DNA of 64,000 bases, taken from NCBI GenBank assembly GCA_947496535.1, contig CANMDE010000006.1, forward strand, positions 1 through 64,000. The letters run 5' to 3'. Origin of the DNA: an uncultured Paracoccaceae bacterium (GTDB lineage: Bacteria > Pseudomonadota > Alphaproteobacteria > Rhodobacterales > Rhodobacteraceae). The position numbers and the translations under genes were made by a program. The notes beneath the pieces were generated by a model. That model did not search any database. It worked only from the letters and a program-made list of their open reading frames with translations, and was not told the DNA's origin. How positions within the stretch are numbered: the first letter of the stretch is position 1; each line of letters begins with the position of its first letter. Of this stretch, positions 54,753 through 63,535 are shown piece after piece.

Positions 54753-55844
54753 TCAGTCAGCCAAAGCCTGTTGCAAAGCGTCCGACATGGCCTGCCCAAT
54801 CGTTTGATCCCCAGCATAATTGGTCGCAAAGAACGCAACCCGATCCTGCCCCGGCGCAAAACCAGCCGTCGCGTACCACAAGGTGTTCGATCCATTATGG
54901 ATCAACCAACCTTCGTCGCTGATCGCCCAACCCATCGCATAGTCCGATCCCGCCGGTGGGGTATGTAAACGACCCCAACTGTCAGCGCTCAAAAAACCTT
55001 CATCACGGCTCGTATGAGCCCGCAGATACGTCAGCATATCATCAACCGATATATGGACCGTCCCGCCGGGTCCCATAGCTGGCACATTGTCTGCTGCCGG
55101 GCCGGGGGCCACGGCCCGTACCCACAGATTTCCGCGATGTCCACGCGGTTGATCAACGACCTCCGTTGATCCCGGCGCGCCAAAACCGGCAGAGGCCAAA
55201 CCCAGCACGTCAAACACATGCGACTGCATCAGCGCCTCCCAGGTTTGCCCGGTGGATTGCTGCGCCATCGTCCCTGCAACGACATAACCTGCGTTGGAAT
55301 AGGCAAACGCGCCGCGTTCTCCCTCTGGCTCCGCCCCCAAAACAATTTCCGCGTAACGCAGCCGATCCGCCATCATGTCGCGTTCGGCAAGCGCACCTGA
55401 AAAAGACAACGAAGACAGTCTTGGAATATTTGCGCCAAGCCCCGATCGATGTGTCAGCAGATCAACATAAGTCAGATCGGCAAATACCGGATTTATGTCT
55501 GCGATGGCATCACCAAGTATATCGCCAACCGTATCATCCCATCTGATCTCTTCAGCTTCAACCAGGCGTGCGACCAGCGTTGCAGTCATAGACTTGGTGA
55601 TTGATCCGATATGCCAAAGATCGTCATCTGAGATCGCTGCACCTTGCCGCGCAGCACGCAAACCGCCCGACGCGATCCGCACGTCCCCATCACTGATCAC
55701 CCCTGCGGCAACACCCGGAGCGTTGGTGTTGGCCAAGGCATGCGCCACCCAATCCGCCGGTGTCATGTCTGCAAAACTCGGCAAAGCGACCGCCGTCAAA
55801 CCAATCCCAGCGATGCCTGCATATAGGCGCGTGAATATACTCAT
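54753..55844 (-). CDS. Exported serine hydrolase, class C beta-lactamase family
   Basis: A protein of about 363 residues with a signal peptide (MSIFTRLYAGIAGIGLTAVALPSFA). The catalytic motifs of the serine beta-lactamase/DD-peptidase clan are present: SITK within HIGSITKSM (serine nucleophile and lysine), YSN in FAYSNAGYVV, and HNGSN replacing KTG near the C-terminus. Location is the periplasm. Substrate could be a peptide or ester; true beta-lactamase activity is not implied. The start is ATG 55844; a TTG/ATG pair at 55868/55865 would add eight residues. It lies upstream of metZ's riboswitch but is a separate transcript. Confidence 0.85.
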   Translation of the reverse strand: MSIFTRLYAGIAGIGLTAVALPSFADMTPADWVAHALANTNAPGVAAGVISDGDVRIASGGLRAARQGAAISDDDLWHIGSITKSMTATLVARLVEAEEIRWDDTVGDILGDAIADINPVFADLTYVDLLTHRSGLGANIPRLSSLSFSGALAERDMMADRLRYAEIVLGAEPEGERGAFAYSNAGYVVAGTMAQQSTGQTWEALMQSHVFDVLGLASAGFGAPGSTEVVDQPRGHRGNLWVRAVAPGPAADNVPAMGPGGTVHISVDDMLTYLRAHTSRDEGFLSADSWGRLHTPPAGSDYAMGWAISDEGWLIHNGSNTLWYATAGFAPGQDRVAFFATNYAGDQTIGQAMSDALQQALAD

Positions 55845-55972
55845 CCGCACTATATGGGTCTGCATCAACGGCCAAGCAAGCCCGCAGCCTTGTCATAGAA
55901 CCTTCAAACACCTGTCACAGAACCGTGTCCCGGCCATGCGAGCGAGCACATAAACAACGTGGAAAACTCGCC

Positions 55973-56848
55973 ATGGCTCACTTCGCAGTCACGCAGGACA
56001 GGCTTCCCTCAAAACGCCGTTTGTCAACGGCGCTGGATGGTTTGAGCGACAGCGCCCCGGTGGTAATCATGCTGCACGGCTACAAATACGATCCGGCCAG
56101 TATCGATCATAATCCGCACGATCATATCTTTGCCCTTCATCCGAACCAGGGCAGCAAACGACCGGCATCCTGGCCGCGTCGGCTTGGCTTGCGTGGGCAT
56201 AAGGCGCTGGCCATCGGGTTCGGTTGGCAAGCACGCGGCACGATCTGGGCGGCGCATGCCCGTGCCGCAGCTATCGCGCCAAACCTCGCCCGCCTGATCA
56301 GCCGGATCAGACAGACCGCACCCCACCGTCCCATTCACGTTGTCGCCCATTCCATGGGAGCACGAGTCGCTTTGGCCACCTTGGCCAGCTTGCCTACAGG
56401 CAGCGTGAACCGCATCATTCTGATCGCCGCCGCCGCGTTTGAGCATGAACTGGAAAACGCATTAAACATGCCCGCCGGGCAAAGCACCGAGGTCATCAAT
56501 ATCCGCAGCCGCGCCAATACGGTCTTTGACCTGATGCTGCGCGCGGCCTTGCCCCATTGGGGGCGCACGGTCGGTTGCGGACGACTGGAACGCCAAAACC
56601 TGCTCCATATCGCAATTGATCAACCACAGACTCAAACAGCGCTCACCGATGCCGGGTACCCCTTGTTGGGGGCTGGGCCGCGCATCTGCCATTGGTCGGG
56701 GTATCTGCGGCAAGATGCCTGCGGGCTCTACCGCGCCCTTTTGCACCGGCCCGAAACGACACCGCTGCCCTACCTGCAAACGCTCTTGGAGCAACGCCGC
56801 GATCACAATGCGGTATCTGTCGCAGCCAAAAGCTTGTCCTTTCGCTAG
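55973..56848 (+). CDS. Alpha/beta hydrolase
   Basis: A 291-residue cytoplasmic hydrolase. The oxyanion-type loop VVIMLHGYKYDPASIDHNPHD is near residue 31, the nucleophile elbow VVAHSMGARVALATLASLP near 122-140, and the catalytic histidine could be in RICHWSGYL near the C-terminus. The family includes esterases, thioesterases and lipases; there is no membrane segment or signal peptide. It is followed by the GST gene after 41 bases on the same strand and may be co-transcribed. Substrate unknown. Confidence 0.8.
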   Translation: MAHFAVTQDRLPSKRRLSTALDGLSDSAPVVIMLHGYKYDPASIDHNPHDHIFALHPNQGSKRPASWPRRLGLRGHKALAIGFGWQARGTIWAAHARAAAIAPNLARLISRIRQTAPHRPIHVVAHSMGARVALATLASLPTGSVNRIILIAAAAFEHELENALNMPAGQSTEVINIRSRANTVFDLMLRAALPHWGRTVGCGRLERQNLLHIAIDQPQTQTALTDAGYPLLGAGPRICHWSGYLRQDACGLYRALLHRPETTPLPYLQTLLEQRRDHNAVSVAAKSLSFR

Positions 56849-56889
56849 TGGCTGCCATTCTCAGGCTTCCACCTGCCAAAGGATAATCC

Positions 56890-57597
56890 ATGACAACCCC
56901 GATTGATCTCTATTTCTGGCCAACGCCAAACGGCTGGAAAATCACCATCGCGCTTGAGGAACTGGAACTTCCTTACAACCTGCATCTGGTCGATATCGGC
57001 GCGGGCGATCAGTTCAAACCTGAGTTCCTCAAAATTTCCCCCAACAACCGGATGCCAGCCATTATCGACCTCGACGGGCCGGACGGGGCGCCAATCTCGA
57101 TCTTCGAATCCGGGGCTATCCTGCAATATCTGGTGCGCAAGACCGGCAAGTTCTGCGGCAGAACCGAGCGGGAACGGATTGCCGTTGACCAATGGCTGAT
57201 GTGGCAAATGGGCGGGCTTGGACCAATGGCAGGCCAAGCGCATCACTTCCTCAAATATGCACCCGCCATGGACCCACCCAACGATCTGCCCTACGCCAAA
57301 GACAGATATCGCAACGAAACAGCCCGGCTTTATGGTGTGCTTGACCGGCAATTGGCCCACAATGAGTATGTAGCGGGCGATTTCTATTCCATCGCTGACA
57401 TATCGATTTGGGGCTGGGCCTCGCTCTGGGAAGGTCAGCAACAGACGTTGGATGACAAACCACATATGGCGCGATGGCTTGATATGATGTGGGCACGCCC
57501 GGCCGTACAGCGCGGGCGGGCGGTCGCGGCGGAAAAACGCGGTGACTTCAAAAAGGACAAAAAGGCCCAGGATCTGCTGTTTCGAAAGTCGACGTAA
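56890..57597 (+). CDS. Glutathione S-transferase family protein
   Basis: A 235-residue cytoplasmic protein. The thioredoxin-like N-terminal domain has FWPTPNGWKITIALEELELPY, with the TPNGWK turn found in the YfcG/YghU/Ure2-type GSTs that act as disulphide reductases or peroxidases rather than conjugators. The glutathione-binding NNRMPAIID and ESGAILQYL are present, and the helical C-terminal domain contains DFYSIADISIWGW. No catalytic cysteine is visible in the first turn; asparagine is used there in the named relatives. Situated between an alpha/beta hydrolase and a PilZ gene. Confidence 0.88.
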   Translation: MTTPIDLYFWPTPNGWKITIALEELELPYNLHLVDIGAGDQFKPEFLKISPNNRMPAIIDLDGPDGAPISIFESGAILQYLVRKTGKFCGRTERERIAVDQWLMWQMGGLGPMAGQAHHFLKYAPAMDPPNDLPYAKDRYRNETARLYGVLDRQLAHNEYVAGDFYSIADISIWGWASLWEGQQQTLDDKPHMARWLDMMWARPAVQRGRAVAAEKRGDFKKDKKAQDLLFRKST

Positions 57598-57655
57598 CCG
57601 GAAATTAAACCTCTGCCCCCTATCCTGTTGATGAACAACGGTATGAGGTCAGAAA

Positions 57656-57985
57656 ATGCAGTATCGGTCACATCGCTATCGGACAGAGTATCCCGTCGAT
57701 CTGAAAACATCCGCCGGGCCGCAGCGGGGCAAGGTTCTCGACGTCAACAACCACGGCGCTCGCATGGATGCGGTTCGGGGGTTGCATCGTGGCGACCCGA
57801 TCCAATTTGACCTGTTAGGACATCAAATCAATGCGGTAGTTCAATGGTCCTTCGGCGCCAGGATAGGTATCACATTCCGCCCCATGATCACCGATGATCA
57901 GGTTGACACGCTGCGATACCGGCGCGATGCACGCAAAGTCGGTCGGCACAGCACCGTCGGCTTCGCCTTTCAGGAGATGCGCTAG
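57656..57985 (+). CDS. PilZ domain protein (c-di-GMP receptor)
   Basis: A 109-residue stand-alone PilZ protein. The first part of the domain reads MQYRSHRYRTEYPVDLKTS with the RxxxR-type arginines, and ARMDAVRGLHRGDPIQF and NAVVQWSFGARIGITF match the D/NxSxxG strand region, although the canonical RxxxR is written HRYRTEY here, so the binding affinity cannot be assumed. Output partners are unknown. It is not in an operon. The 3' end overlaps the convergent ispZ gene by four bases. Confidence 0.8.
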   Translation: MQYRSHRYRTEYPVDLKTSAGPQRGKVLDVNNHGARMDAVRGLHRGDPIQFDLLGHQINAVVQWSFGARIGITFRPMITDDQVDTLRYRRDARKVGRHSTVGFAFQEMR

Positions 57986-58593
57986 CTTTCAGAGGTCGTA
58001 TCGGTCTCGATCAGGTACTTCTGCAAAGCCACAATTTGCGCCCACAGAAAGAAGAACAAGATCGCTGGAAAGGCAAAAGTCTCCAGTTTCACCCACAATT
58101 CGGTTGATTGCGTGCGCCAGATGATCTCGTTCGCGATGGCAAGTGCGGCAAACATCGCCGTGATGCGCCGGGTAAAAATCATCCAGCCCTCGCGCTCCAT
58201 GGGCAGAAATTCTTCCATCACATATTGCAGATAGCTCTGCCCGCGCAGCAGCCCGATAGCCAGCAACCCGGCCATACAGCCATAGACGATCGATGTTTTC
58301 ATCTTGAAAAAGCGCTCATCATTGAAATAGGCCGTCAACCCACCAAAGAAGATCACCATAAAGGCCGTAAACACCTGCATACGACTTAGCTTGCCGGTCA
58401 GCCACCACAGGATGCCCATGGCAACCAACAGAATGGGGACGAAAACCAGCGCCGCGACAATGAACCCTGTGTATTCCCGCCCTGCAATCAGGAACATATC
58501 GTCTTTGATCCTGATATAGAGCAGGAAAAAAATCAGGGTTGGCCCCAATTCCAGCACCTGTTTGACGATTGGGTTGATCTGTTTTTCGGCCAT
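57982..58593 (-). CDS. ispZ: Inner membrane septation protein (IspZ/YciB)
   Basis: A 203-residue integral membrane protein with five hydrophobic segments. The start MAEKQINPIVKQVLELGPTLIFF and the middle FFGGLTAYFNDERFFKMKTSIVYG are characteristic of the YciB/IspZ family, connected with cell envelope and septum upkeep. Last gene of the ftsY-EamA-ispZ operon; the start follows GGGAGACCGC, and the gap to the EamA gene is only 11 bases. Confidence 0.92.
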   Translation of the reverse strand: MAEKQINPIVKQVLELGPTLIFFLLYIRIKDDMFLIAGREYTGFIVAALVFVPILLVAMGILWWLTGKLSRMQVFTAFMVIFFGGLTAYFNDERFFKMKTSIVYGCMAGLLAIGLLRGQSYLQYVMEEFLPMEREGWMIFTRRITAMFAALAIANEIIWRTQSTELWVKLETFAFPAILFFFLWAQIVALQKYLIETDTTSES

Positions 58594-58604
58594 TGCGGTC
58601 TCCC

Positions 58605-59516
58605 TTACCCTCCCATTTCAACGATGACGGCGCCAAGTGCAACCAAAGCCATCAGAAACAAGCGGCGGGGGCCCACTTTCTCGCCCAATATGAACCACCC
58701 GATCAATGCGGCAAAAACGGTCGAGGTCTCACGCAAGACCGCCGCTTCGCCGACCTTGTCCAGCCGGGTGGCCAGCATCACACCGCCAAAACTGATCCAC
58801 GCGATAATGGCCCCGGCAAAGCCCTTCCAGATCAGCGGGCCAAACACGACAGGCATCGCCATCCGGCGATAGCGCCACGCGGCGAGCAAGGGAAAATCCA
58901 ACGCCGTGACAAAGAAAAACCAGGCCAGAAACGTAAACGGATCAGGCGATTGGCGGATCGCATAGGCGTCATAGGTCGTATAGAGCGCCACCAAAAGCCC
59001 ACAGATCAACGCCCAAACCAGCCCGATCTTGAGCGAGAGCGGATCAATCTCCTCTTCCGACAGATTGCGCAGGGCAAGCAGCAAAATACCACCCGACAAA
59101 CAGGCAACGCCCACCCACTGCATTGCCGTGAAATGTTCGTGAAAAAACAGTGATGCCGCGATCACAGTCACCAATGGCCCGGTCCCGCGCACCACTGGGT
59201 AGACGACTGTGTAAGCCGCCCGTTCATAGGCGAGCGCCATGGTCACCTTGTAGGCAAAATGTACAACAATGGCCCCAACCAAAAAGAACGCGGTGGCTGT
59301 ATTGGGCCAGGGAACAAGAAACAGGGCCACCGGTGCAGACAGCACCACCAACCACACATCAATCGCGCCGCGTGATATCCACGGGTCATAACGGCCCTTC
59401 TGCAAAGCCCCGAACGCCGCATGCGCCAATGCCGAGGTCAGCGCCAGTATGGTCGCAAGCCGCGCACCCTCGGGCGTGCCGGCGATGGAAACAAGCCAGT
59501 CACCCAAAACGGGCAA
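58605..59516 (-). CDS. EamA/DMT family transporter
   Basis: A 303-residue membrane protein with about nine to ten helices in two EamA domains: LALTSALAHAAFGALQKG, HFAYKVTMALAYERAAYTVVYPVVRGTGPLVTV in the first, and WISFGGVMLATRLDKVGEAAVLRETSTVFAALIGWFILGEKVG in the second. Probable small-metabolite exporter; substrate unknown. Start is TTG 59516, immediately after the ftsY stop codon (three bases between). The conserved location between ftsY and ispZ in this group suggests it belongs to the same transcript. Confidence 0.85.
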   Translation of the reverse strand: MPVLGDWLVSIAGTPEGARLATILALTSALAHAAFGALQKGRYDPWISRGAIDVWLVVLSAPVALFLVPWPNTATAFFLVGAIVVHFAYKVTMALAYERAAYTVVYPVVRGTGPLVTVIAASLFFHEHFTAMQWVGVACLSGGILLLALRNLSEEEIDPLSLKIGLVWALICGLLVALYTTYDAYAIRQSPDPFTFLAWFFFVTALDFPLLAAWRYRRMAMPVVFGPLIWKGFAGAIIAWISFGGVMLATRLDKVGEAAVLRETSTVFAALIGWFILGEKVGPRRLFLMALVALGAVIVEMGG

Positions 59517-59519
59517 CTA

Positions 59520-60767
59520 TCATCCGTCCAACCCCACAAGGGCCGCAGCGAATTCCTCTGGGTCGAACGGGGCCAGATCATCAATCTGCTCGCCCACACC
59601 AATCGCATGGATCGGCAACCCGAACTTATCGGCGAGCGCCACCAGAACACCGCCCTTGGCCGTGCCGTCCAGCTTGGTCATCACAAGGCCGGACACATCC
59701 GCAAGTTCCTGAAACACCTTCACCTGGTTCAATGCATTCTGCCCGGTCGTCGCATCCAGAACCAGCAGCGTGTTATGCGGCGCATCGGGGTCTTTCTTGC
59801 GGATCACGCGGACAATCTTTGTCAACTCTTCCATCAAATCAGCACGGTTTTGCAGACGGCCGGCAGTATCGATCATCAAAAGATCAGCGCCATCCGCCTG
59901 CGCCTGTGTCATCGCATCAAAGGCCAAGCTTGCCGGGTCAGATCCTTCCGGGGCTGTCAGAACCGGCACCCCTGCCCGCTCCCCCCAAATCTGCAATTGC
60001 TCGACCGCCGCCGCCCGGAACGTATCGCCCGCCGCAATGACAACCTTCTTGCCCGCGGCCCGAAACTGACTAGCAAGCTTGCCAATCGTTGTTGTCTTGC
60101 CGGCACCATTAACGCCCACGACCAGCACGACCTGCGGCGTTTTTGCGTATAGTGGTAAAGGCTTAGCCACCGGATCCATAATCCGCGCGACCTCCTGTGC
60201 CATCAGCTGTTTGATCTCATCCACCGACAGTTTTTTGCCCAAACGCCCTTCGGCCATGTTCGCGGTCACGCGAAGGGCCGTATCGACGCCCATGTCGGCA
60301 GTGATCAACAACTCCTCCAGCTGCTCCAACATATCGTCGTCCAATGTCCGACGGATAACGGTCTTTTCCTCTGCGCCACCGAACAGGCGGCCCAGAATAC
60401 CGGATTTCTTCGGTTCTTCCGCAGGCTCTTCGGACAAGGGGCTGGCAAGGTCGACATCGAATTGCACAGGTTCGGGTGCTTCTGGCACGATCTCTTCCGG
60501 AACCTGATCCGGAACCTCAACCTCAGCTTCAGGCAAAGGTTCCGGCTCGGGCGCCGGAACAGGCTGTACATCCACCTCTTCCACCGGCTCTGCTGCGACC
60601 GGTGCCACTTCCTCTACCGGCTCGGGCGCAATCTGTTGCTCTTCCAGCTGTTCCGCTTCTGGGGCCTCTTCGACGTCACCGCCATCGCTGACGATAGCAT
60701 CCAGTCCCTCGTCAATCTTTGACGACGATTTGAACATCCGGTCTTTGAGTTTCTTAAAAAACGACAT
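59520..60767 (-). CDS. ftsY: Signal recognition particle receptor FtsY
   Basis: GTPase receptor that takes ribosome-SRP complexes to the Sec translocon. The 415-residue protein has an acidic, proline- and glutamate-rich N-terminal A domain (residues 20-120), then the NG domain: GVNGAGKTTTIGKLASQF (P-loop) near 212, DTFRAAAVEQL, DTAGRLQNRADLM and TKLDGTAKGG near 385. First gene of the ftsY-EamA-ispZ operon. Confidence 0.97.
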   Translation of the reverse strand: MSFFKKLKDRMFKSSSKIDEGLDAIVSDGGDVEEAPEAEQLEEQQIAPEPVEEVAPVAAEPVEEVDVQPVPAPEPEPLPEAEVEVPDQVPEEIVPEAPEPVQFDVDLASPLSEEPAEEPKKSGILGRLFGGAEEKTVIRRTLDDDMLEQLEELLITADMGVDTALRVTANMAEGRLGKKLSVDEIKQLMAQEVARIMDPVAKPLPLYAKTPQVVLVVGVNGAGKTTTIGKLASQFRAAGKKVVIAAGDTFRAAAVEQLQIWGERAGVPVLTAPEGSDPASLAFDAMTQAQADGADLLMIDTAGRLQNRADLMEELTKIVRVIRKKDPDAPHNTLLVLDATTGQNALNQVKVFQELADVSGLVMTKLDGTAKGGVLVALADKFGLPIHAIGVGEQIDDLAPFDPEEFAAALVGLDG

Positions 60768-60841
60768 GCGCGCCCCATCTTTGCTGTTCCCGATTTAATC
60801 GGCAAAGCAGGCAGATGAAAGGGCTGGTCGTTACAAAGCGT

Positions 60842-61726
60842 TCAGAGCCACCCCACCGCGATCTGCCGTTGATGGGCAACGACGGCATTGCGCATCAGGA
60901 TCGCGACAGTCACAGGGCCAACCCCGCCCGGCACCGGCGTGATCCAACCGGCAACCTCGCGCACCGCATCGGTATCAACGTCACCCACGATTCTCACGCC
61001 ATCTTGGGTCTCGATCTGATTGATCCCGATGTCGATCACGGCGGCGCCCGGCTTGATCATCTCGGGCCCAATCAAATGCGCCTTGCCGACCGCCACAACC
61101 ACAACATCCGCCCGTCGCGAATGCATGGCCACGGACCGGGTCATGTGATGACAGACGGTCACGGTACAACCCTCGGCCATCAGCATCATTGCCGCGGGTT
61201 TCCCCACAATCTCGGAATGACCGATCATGACGACCTCAAGCCCGGGCAGCGGCAGGCCCGTTTCCTTGATCAACGCCACGCTGGCCGCAGCGGTACAGGG
61301 CGCCAGTGCCACATCCGAATAGACGATATTGCCGATAGAGGCCGGGTTCATCCCTTCCACATCCTTGAGAGGATGGATCGCCGATTGCAGGGAGCGCACA
61401 TTGATATGCTCGGGCACGGGGCGTTGCAGAATGATGCCAAGCACATCACCGTCATCATTCATCTCAAGGATACGGGCCTTGCAGTCCTCTTGCGTGATGT
61501 TGGCAGGCCAGACCTGCTGATCGAAGGGCAATCCCGCCTGCTCCGCCGCCTTGGCCTGATTGCGGACATAGACAGCCGCCGCAGGCGTATCGCCAATCAG
61601 GACCGACACCAGACGCGGCATGCGCGTTTGCGCATCGGTATAGTCCCGCACGTCCGCAATGATCCGTTTCTTCACAGCGACGCCATCGATCAGACGGTGA
61701 TCGTGTACCTTGCCGTGTACGGTCAT
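60842..61726 (-). CDS. folD: Divergent FolD-family protein (methylene-tetrahydrofolate dehydrogenase-like)
   Basis: A 294-residue protein of the FolD family, which interconverts methylene-, methenyl- and formyl-tetrahydrofolate. The overall order is normal, ending PVPGGVGPVTVAILM. But key positions differ: the YxxxK motif is YVRNQ (residues 53-57), so the catalytic lysine is glutamine; the KDVDG motif reads KDVEG (121-125); the cofactor loop is GHSEIVGKP with histidine for arginine (170). The serine three before the tyrosine is alanine (50). The glutamine of LQRP (101) is kept. It could therefore be dehydrogenase-only or have another reaction. The start overlaps the NuoEF stop (ATGA), so the two are translated together. 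Confidence 0.85.
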   Translation of the reverse strand: MTVHGKVHDHRLIDGVAVKKRIIADVRDYTDAQTRMPRLVSVLIGDTPAAAVYVRNQAKAAEQAGLPFDQQVWPANITQEDCKARILEMNDDGDVLGIILQRPVPEHINVRSLQSAIHPLKDVEGMNPASIGNIVYSDVALAPCTAAASVALIKETGLPLPGLEVVMIGHSEIVGKPAAMMLMAEGCTVTVCHHMTRSVAMHSRRADVVVVAVGKAHLIGPEMIKPGAAVIDIGINQIETQDGVRIVGDVDTDAVREVAGWITPVPGGVGPVTVAILMRNAVVAHQRQIAVGWL

Positions 61727-63408
61727 ATCTCATCCTTGAAATGCTGCATGACCAGCTTGATCGGGTTCGGGGCCGCCTGCCCCAATCCACAGATCGACGC
61801 ATCAGCCATAGCGGTGCACAGATCATCCAACAGCGGCTGATCCCACGTATCTGCCTGCATCAGCTTGACCGCCTTTTCACAGCCAACCCGACATGGGGTG
61901 CATTGGCCGCAGCTCTCATCCTCGAAAAACCGCAGCATATTCAACGCCGCATCGCGGGCCTTGTCCTGATCGGACAGAACGACCACAGCGGCGGAACCAA
62001 TAAATGTCCCCAGCGGCTGCAACGTGTCGAAGTCCAACGGCACATCATCGACCGAAGACGGCAATAAGCCAGACGAGGGACCGCCCGGCTGATAGGCCTT
62101 GAACACATGACCCTCGGCCATTCCGCCGGCGGCATCGATAATGTCCAAAATCGTCGAACCCGCTGGCAGCAGATACACGCCCGGCTTGGCCACGCGGCCG
62201 GAAACCGAATAGGACCGCAAGCCAACGCGCCCGTTCTTTTCAGTCCCGCTCAGCACCTCAGGCCCCTCCCGGCAGACGCGGGCGACCCACAACAATGTCT
62301 CCACGTTGTGCACCAGCGTTGGCCGATCAAAGATGCCGACCTGCGCCACAAAAGGTGGCCTGTGGCGCGGAATCCCACGCTTGCCTTCGATGCTTTCGAT
62401 CATCGCGCTTTCTTCGCCGCAGATATAGGCGCCCGCTCCACGGCGCAGGTCGATATAGCCTTCGGTCACAACGCCTGCATCTTCCAATGCCTTGATCTCG
62501 CGGCGCAAAATCTCCAACACCGCCGGATATTCATCACGCATATAGATAAAACAGGTGTCCGCCTCGACGGCCCATGCGGCAATCAACATACCTTCCAAAA
62601 ACAAATGCGGAGTGCACTCCAGATAGTACCGGTCCTTGAACGTGCCCGGCTCGCCTTCATCCCCATTTACGGCAAGATAACGGGGTCCGGGATTGGCCCG
62701 CACAAAGCCCCATTTCTTACCCGAGGGAAAACCGGCACCACCAAGGCCGCGCAGACCGGACGCAAGAACACTCTCTTGCACCGCTTCCCAATCACCATCC
62801 GCACGAAGCGAGGCAAGGGCGGAATAGCCGCCCGCCGCCTGATAAGCGGCCAGATCTTCATAGTCAGGCAGATGCGCATGGGTGTCATCTGCCGCAATCG
62901 CCGCCTCGACCCTTTCAACGGTCGCATGATCGATGTGGTTATGGCCCAATTCCAACACCGGCGCGGTGTCACAACGGCCCATACATGGCGCACGCAGAAC
63001 ACGCACTTTCGATGGGTCCAGCCCGTCTTCCAACGCCGCTTTCAGCTGCTGCGCCCCGGCCAATTCGCACGAAAGCGAGTCGCAGACACGGATCGTGAGG
63101 GCCGGTGGCACTGGTTCACCTTCTTTCACCACGTCGAAATGGGCGTAAAAGGTGGCAACTTCATAGACTTCCGCCTGCGACAGCCGCATTTCTTCAGCCA
63201 GAGCACGCAAATGGGCAGCGGATAGGCAGCCATAGGTGTCCTGAATCAGATGCAAAAACTCGATCAGCAAATCGCGACGGCGGGGCCTGCCTACCAAAAG
63301 CGCCTTGATCTCATCCCATGCAGTATCATCCAGCTGACGTCCCTTGGGCGTATGCCGTCCCTTACCCTTACCGGATTTCCAAACACCGTCGCGGTTGTCG
63401 AGTGCCAT
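61723..63408 (-). CDS. Fused NuoE-NuoF-type NADH oxidoreductase (formate dehydrogenase beta-like)
   Basis: A 561-residue protein joining two complex I or soluble formate-dehydrogenase subunits. The NuoE part (about 25-165) has the [2Fe-2S] ligands in CDSLSC and CMGRC. The NuoF part has GLRGLGGAGFPSGKKW (FMN site), GEPGTFKDR, GAGAYICGEESAM and the 4Fe-4S ligands in ESCGQCTPCRVGC and ICGLGQ. Such fusions are the beta subunits of NAD-linked formate dehydrogenases or related diaphorases. No alpha subunit is nearby. ATG 63408 has better spacing to AAGG than 63417. It is the first gene of the pair with divergent folD. Confidence 0.88.
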   Translation of the reverse strand: MALDNRDGVWKSGKGKGRHTPKGRQLDDTAWDEIKALLVGRPRRRDLLIEFLHLIQDTYGCLSAAHLRALAEEMRLSQAEVYEVATFYAHFDVVKEGEPVPPALTIRVCDSLSCELAGAQQLKAALEDGLDPSKVRVLRAPCMGRCDTAPVLELGHNHIDHATVERVEAAIAADDTHAHLPDYEDLAAYQAAGGYSALASLRADGDWEAVQESVLASGLRGLGGAGFPSGKKWGFVRANPGPRYLAVNGDEGEPGTFKDRYYLECTPHLFLEGMLIAAWAVEADTCFIYMRDEYPAVLEILRREIKALEDAGVVTEGYIDLRRGAGAYICGEESAMIESIEGKRGIPRHRPPFVAQVGIFDRPTLVHNVETLLWVARVCREGPEVLSGTEKNGRVGLRSYSVSGRVAKPGVYLLPAGSTILDIIDAAGGMAEGHVFKAYQPGGPSSGLLPSSVDDVPLDFDTLQPLGTFIGSAAVVVLSDQDKARDAALNMLRFFEDESCGQCTPCRVGCEKAVKLMQADTWDQPLLDDLCTAMADASICGLGQAAPNPIKLVMQHFKDEI

Positions 63409-63535
63409 TGCGCCCATCCTTCAGCCTACTTGCAGTGACCATACCGGCGAGACCTTTGGCAAACCACGCAAAAGCGACACGATATGATGCCGATACGCGC
63501 TCTTTCTCGATTGTGACTTATCAACGAAGAAACCC

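Noticed and set aside
60815..61840. A 341-codon plus-strand frame opposite folD
   Set aside because: It overlaps the convincing FolD gene and reads as a histidine- and arginine-rich product typical of antisense frames.
62107..63225. A 372-codon plus-strand frame opposite the NuoEF gene
   Set aside because: Antisense shadow; no domain and no start site.
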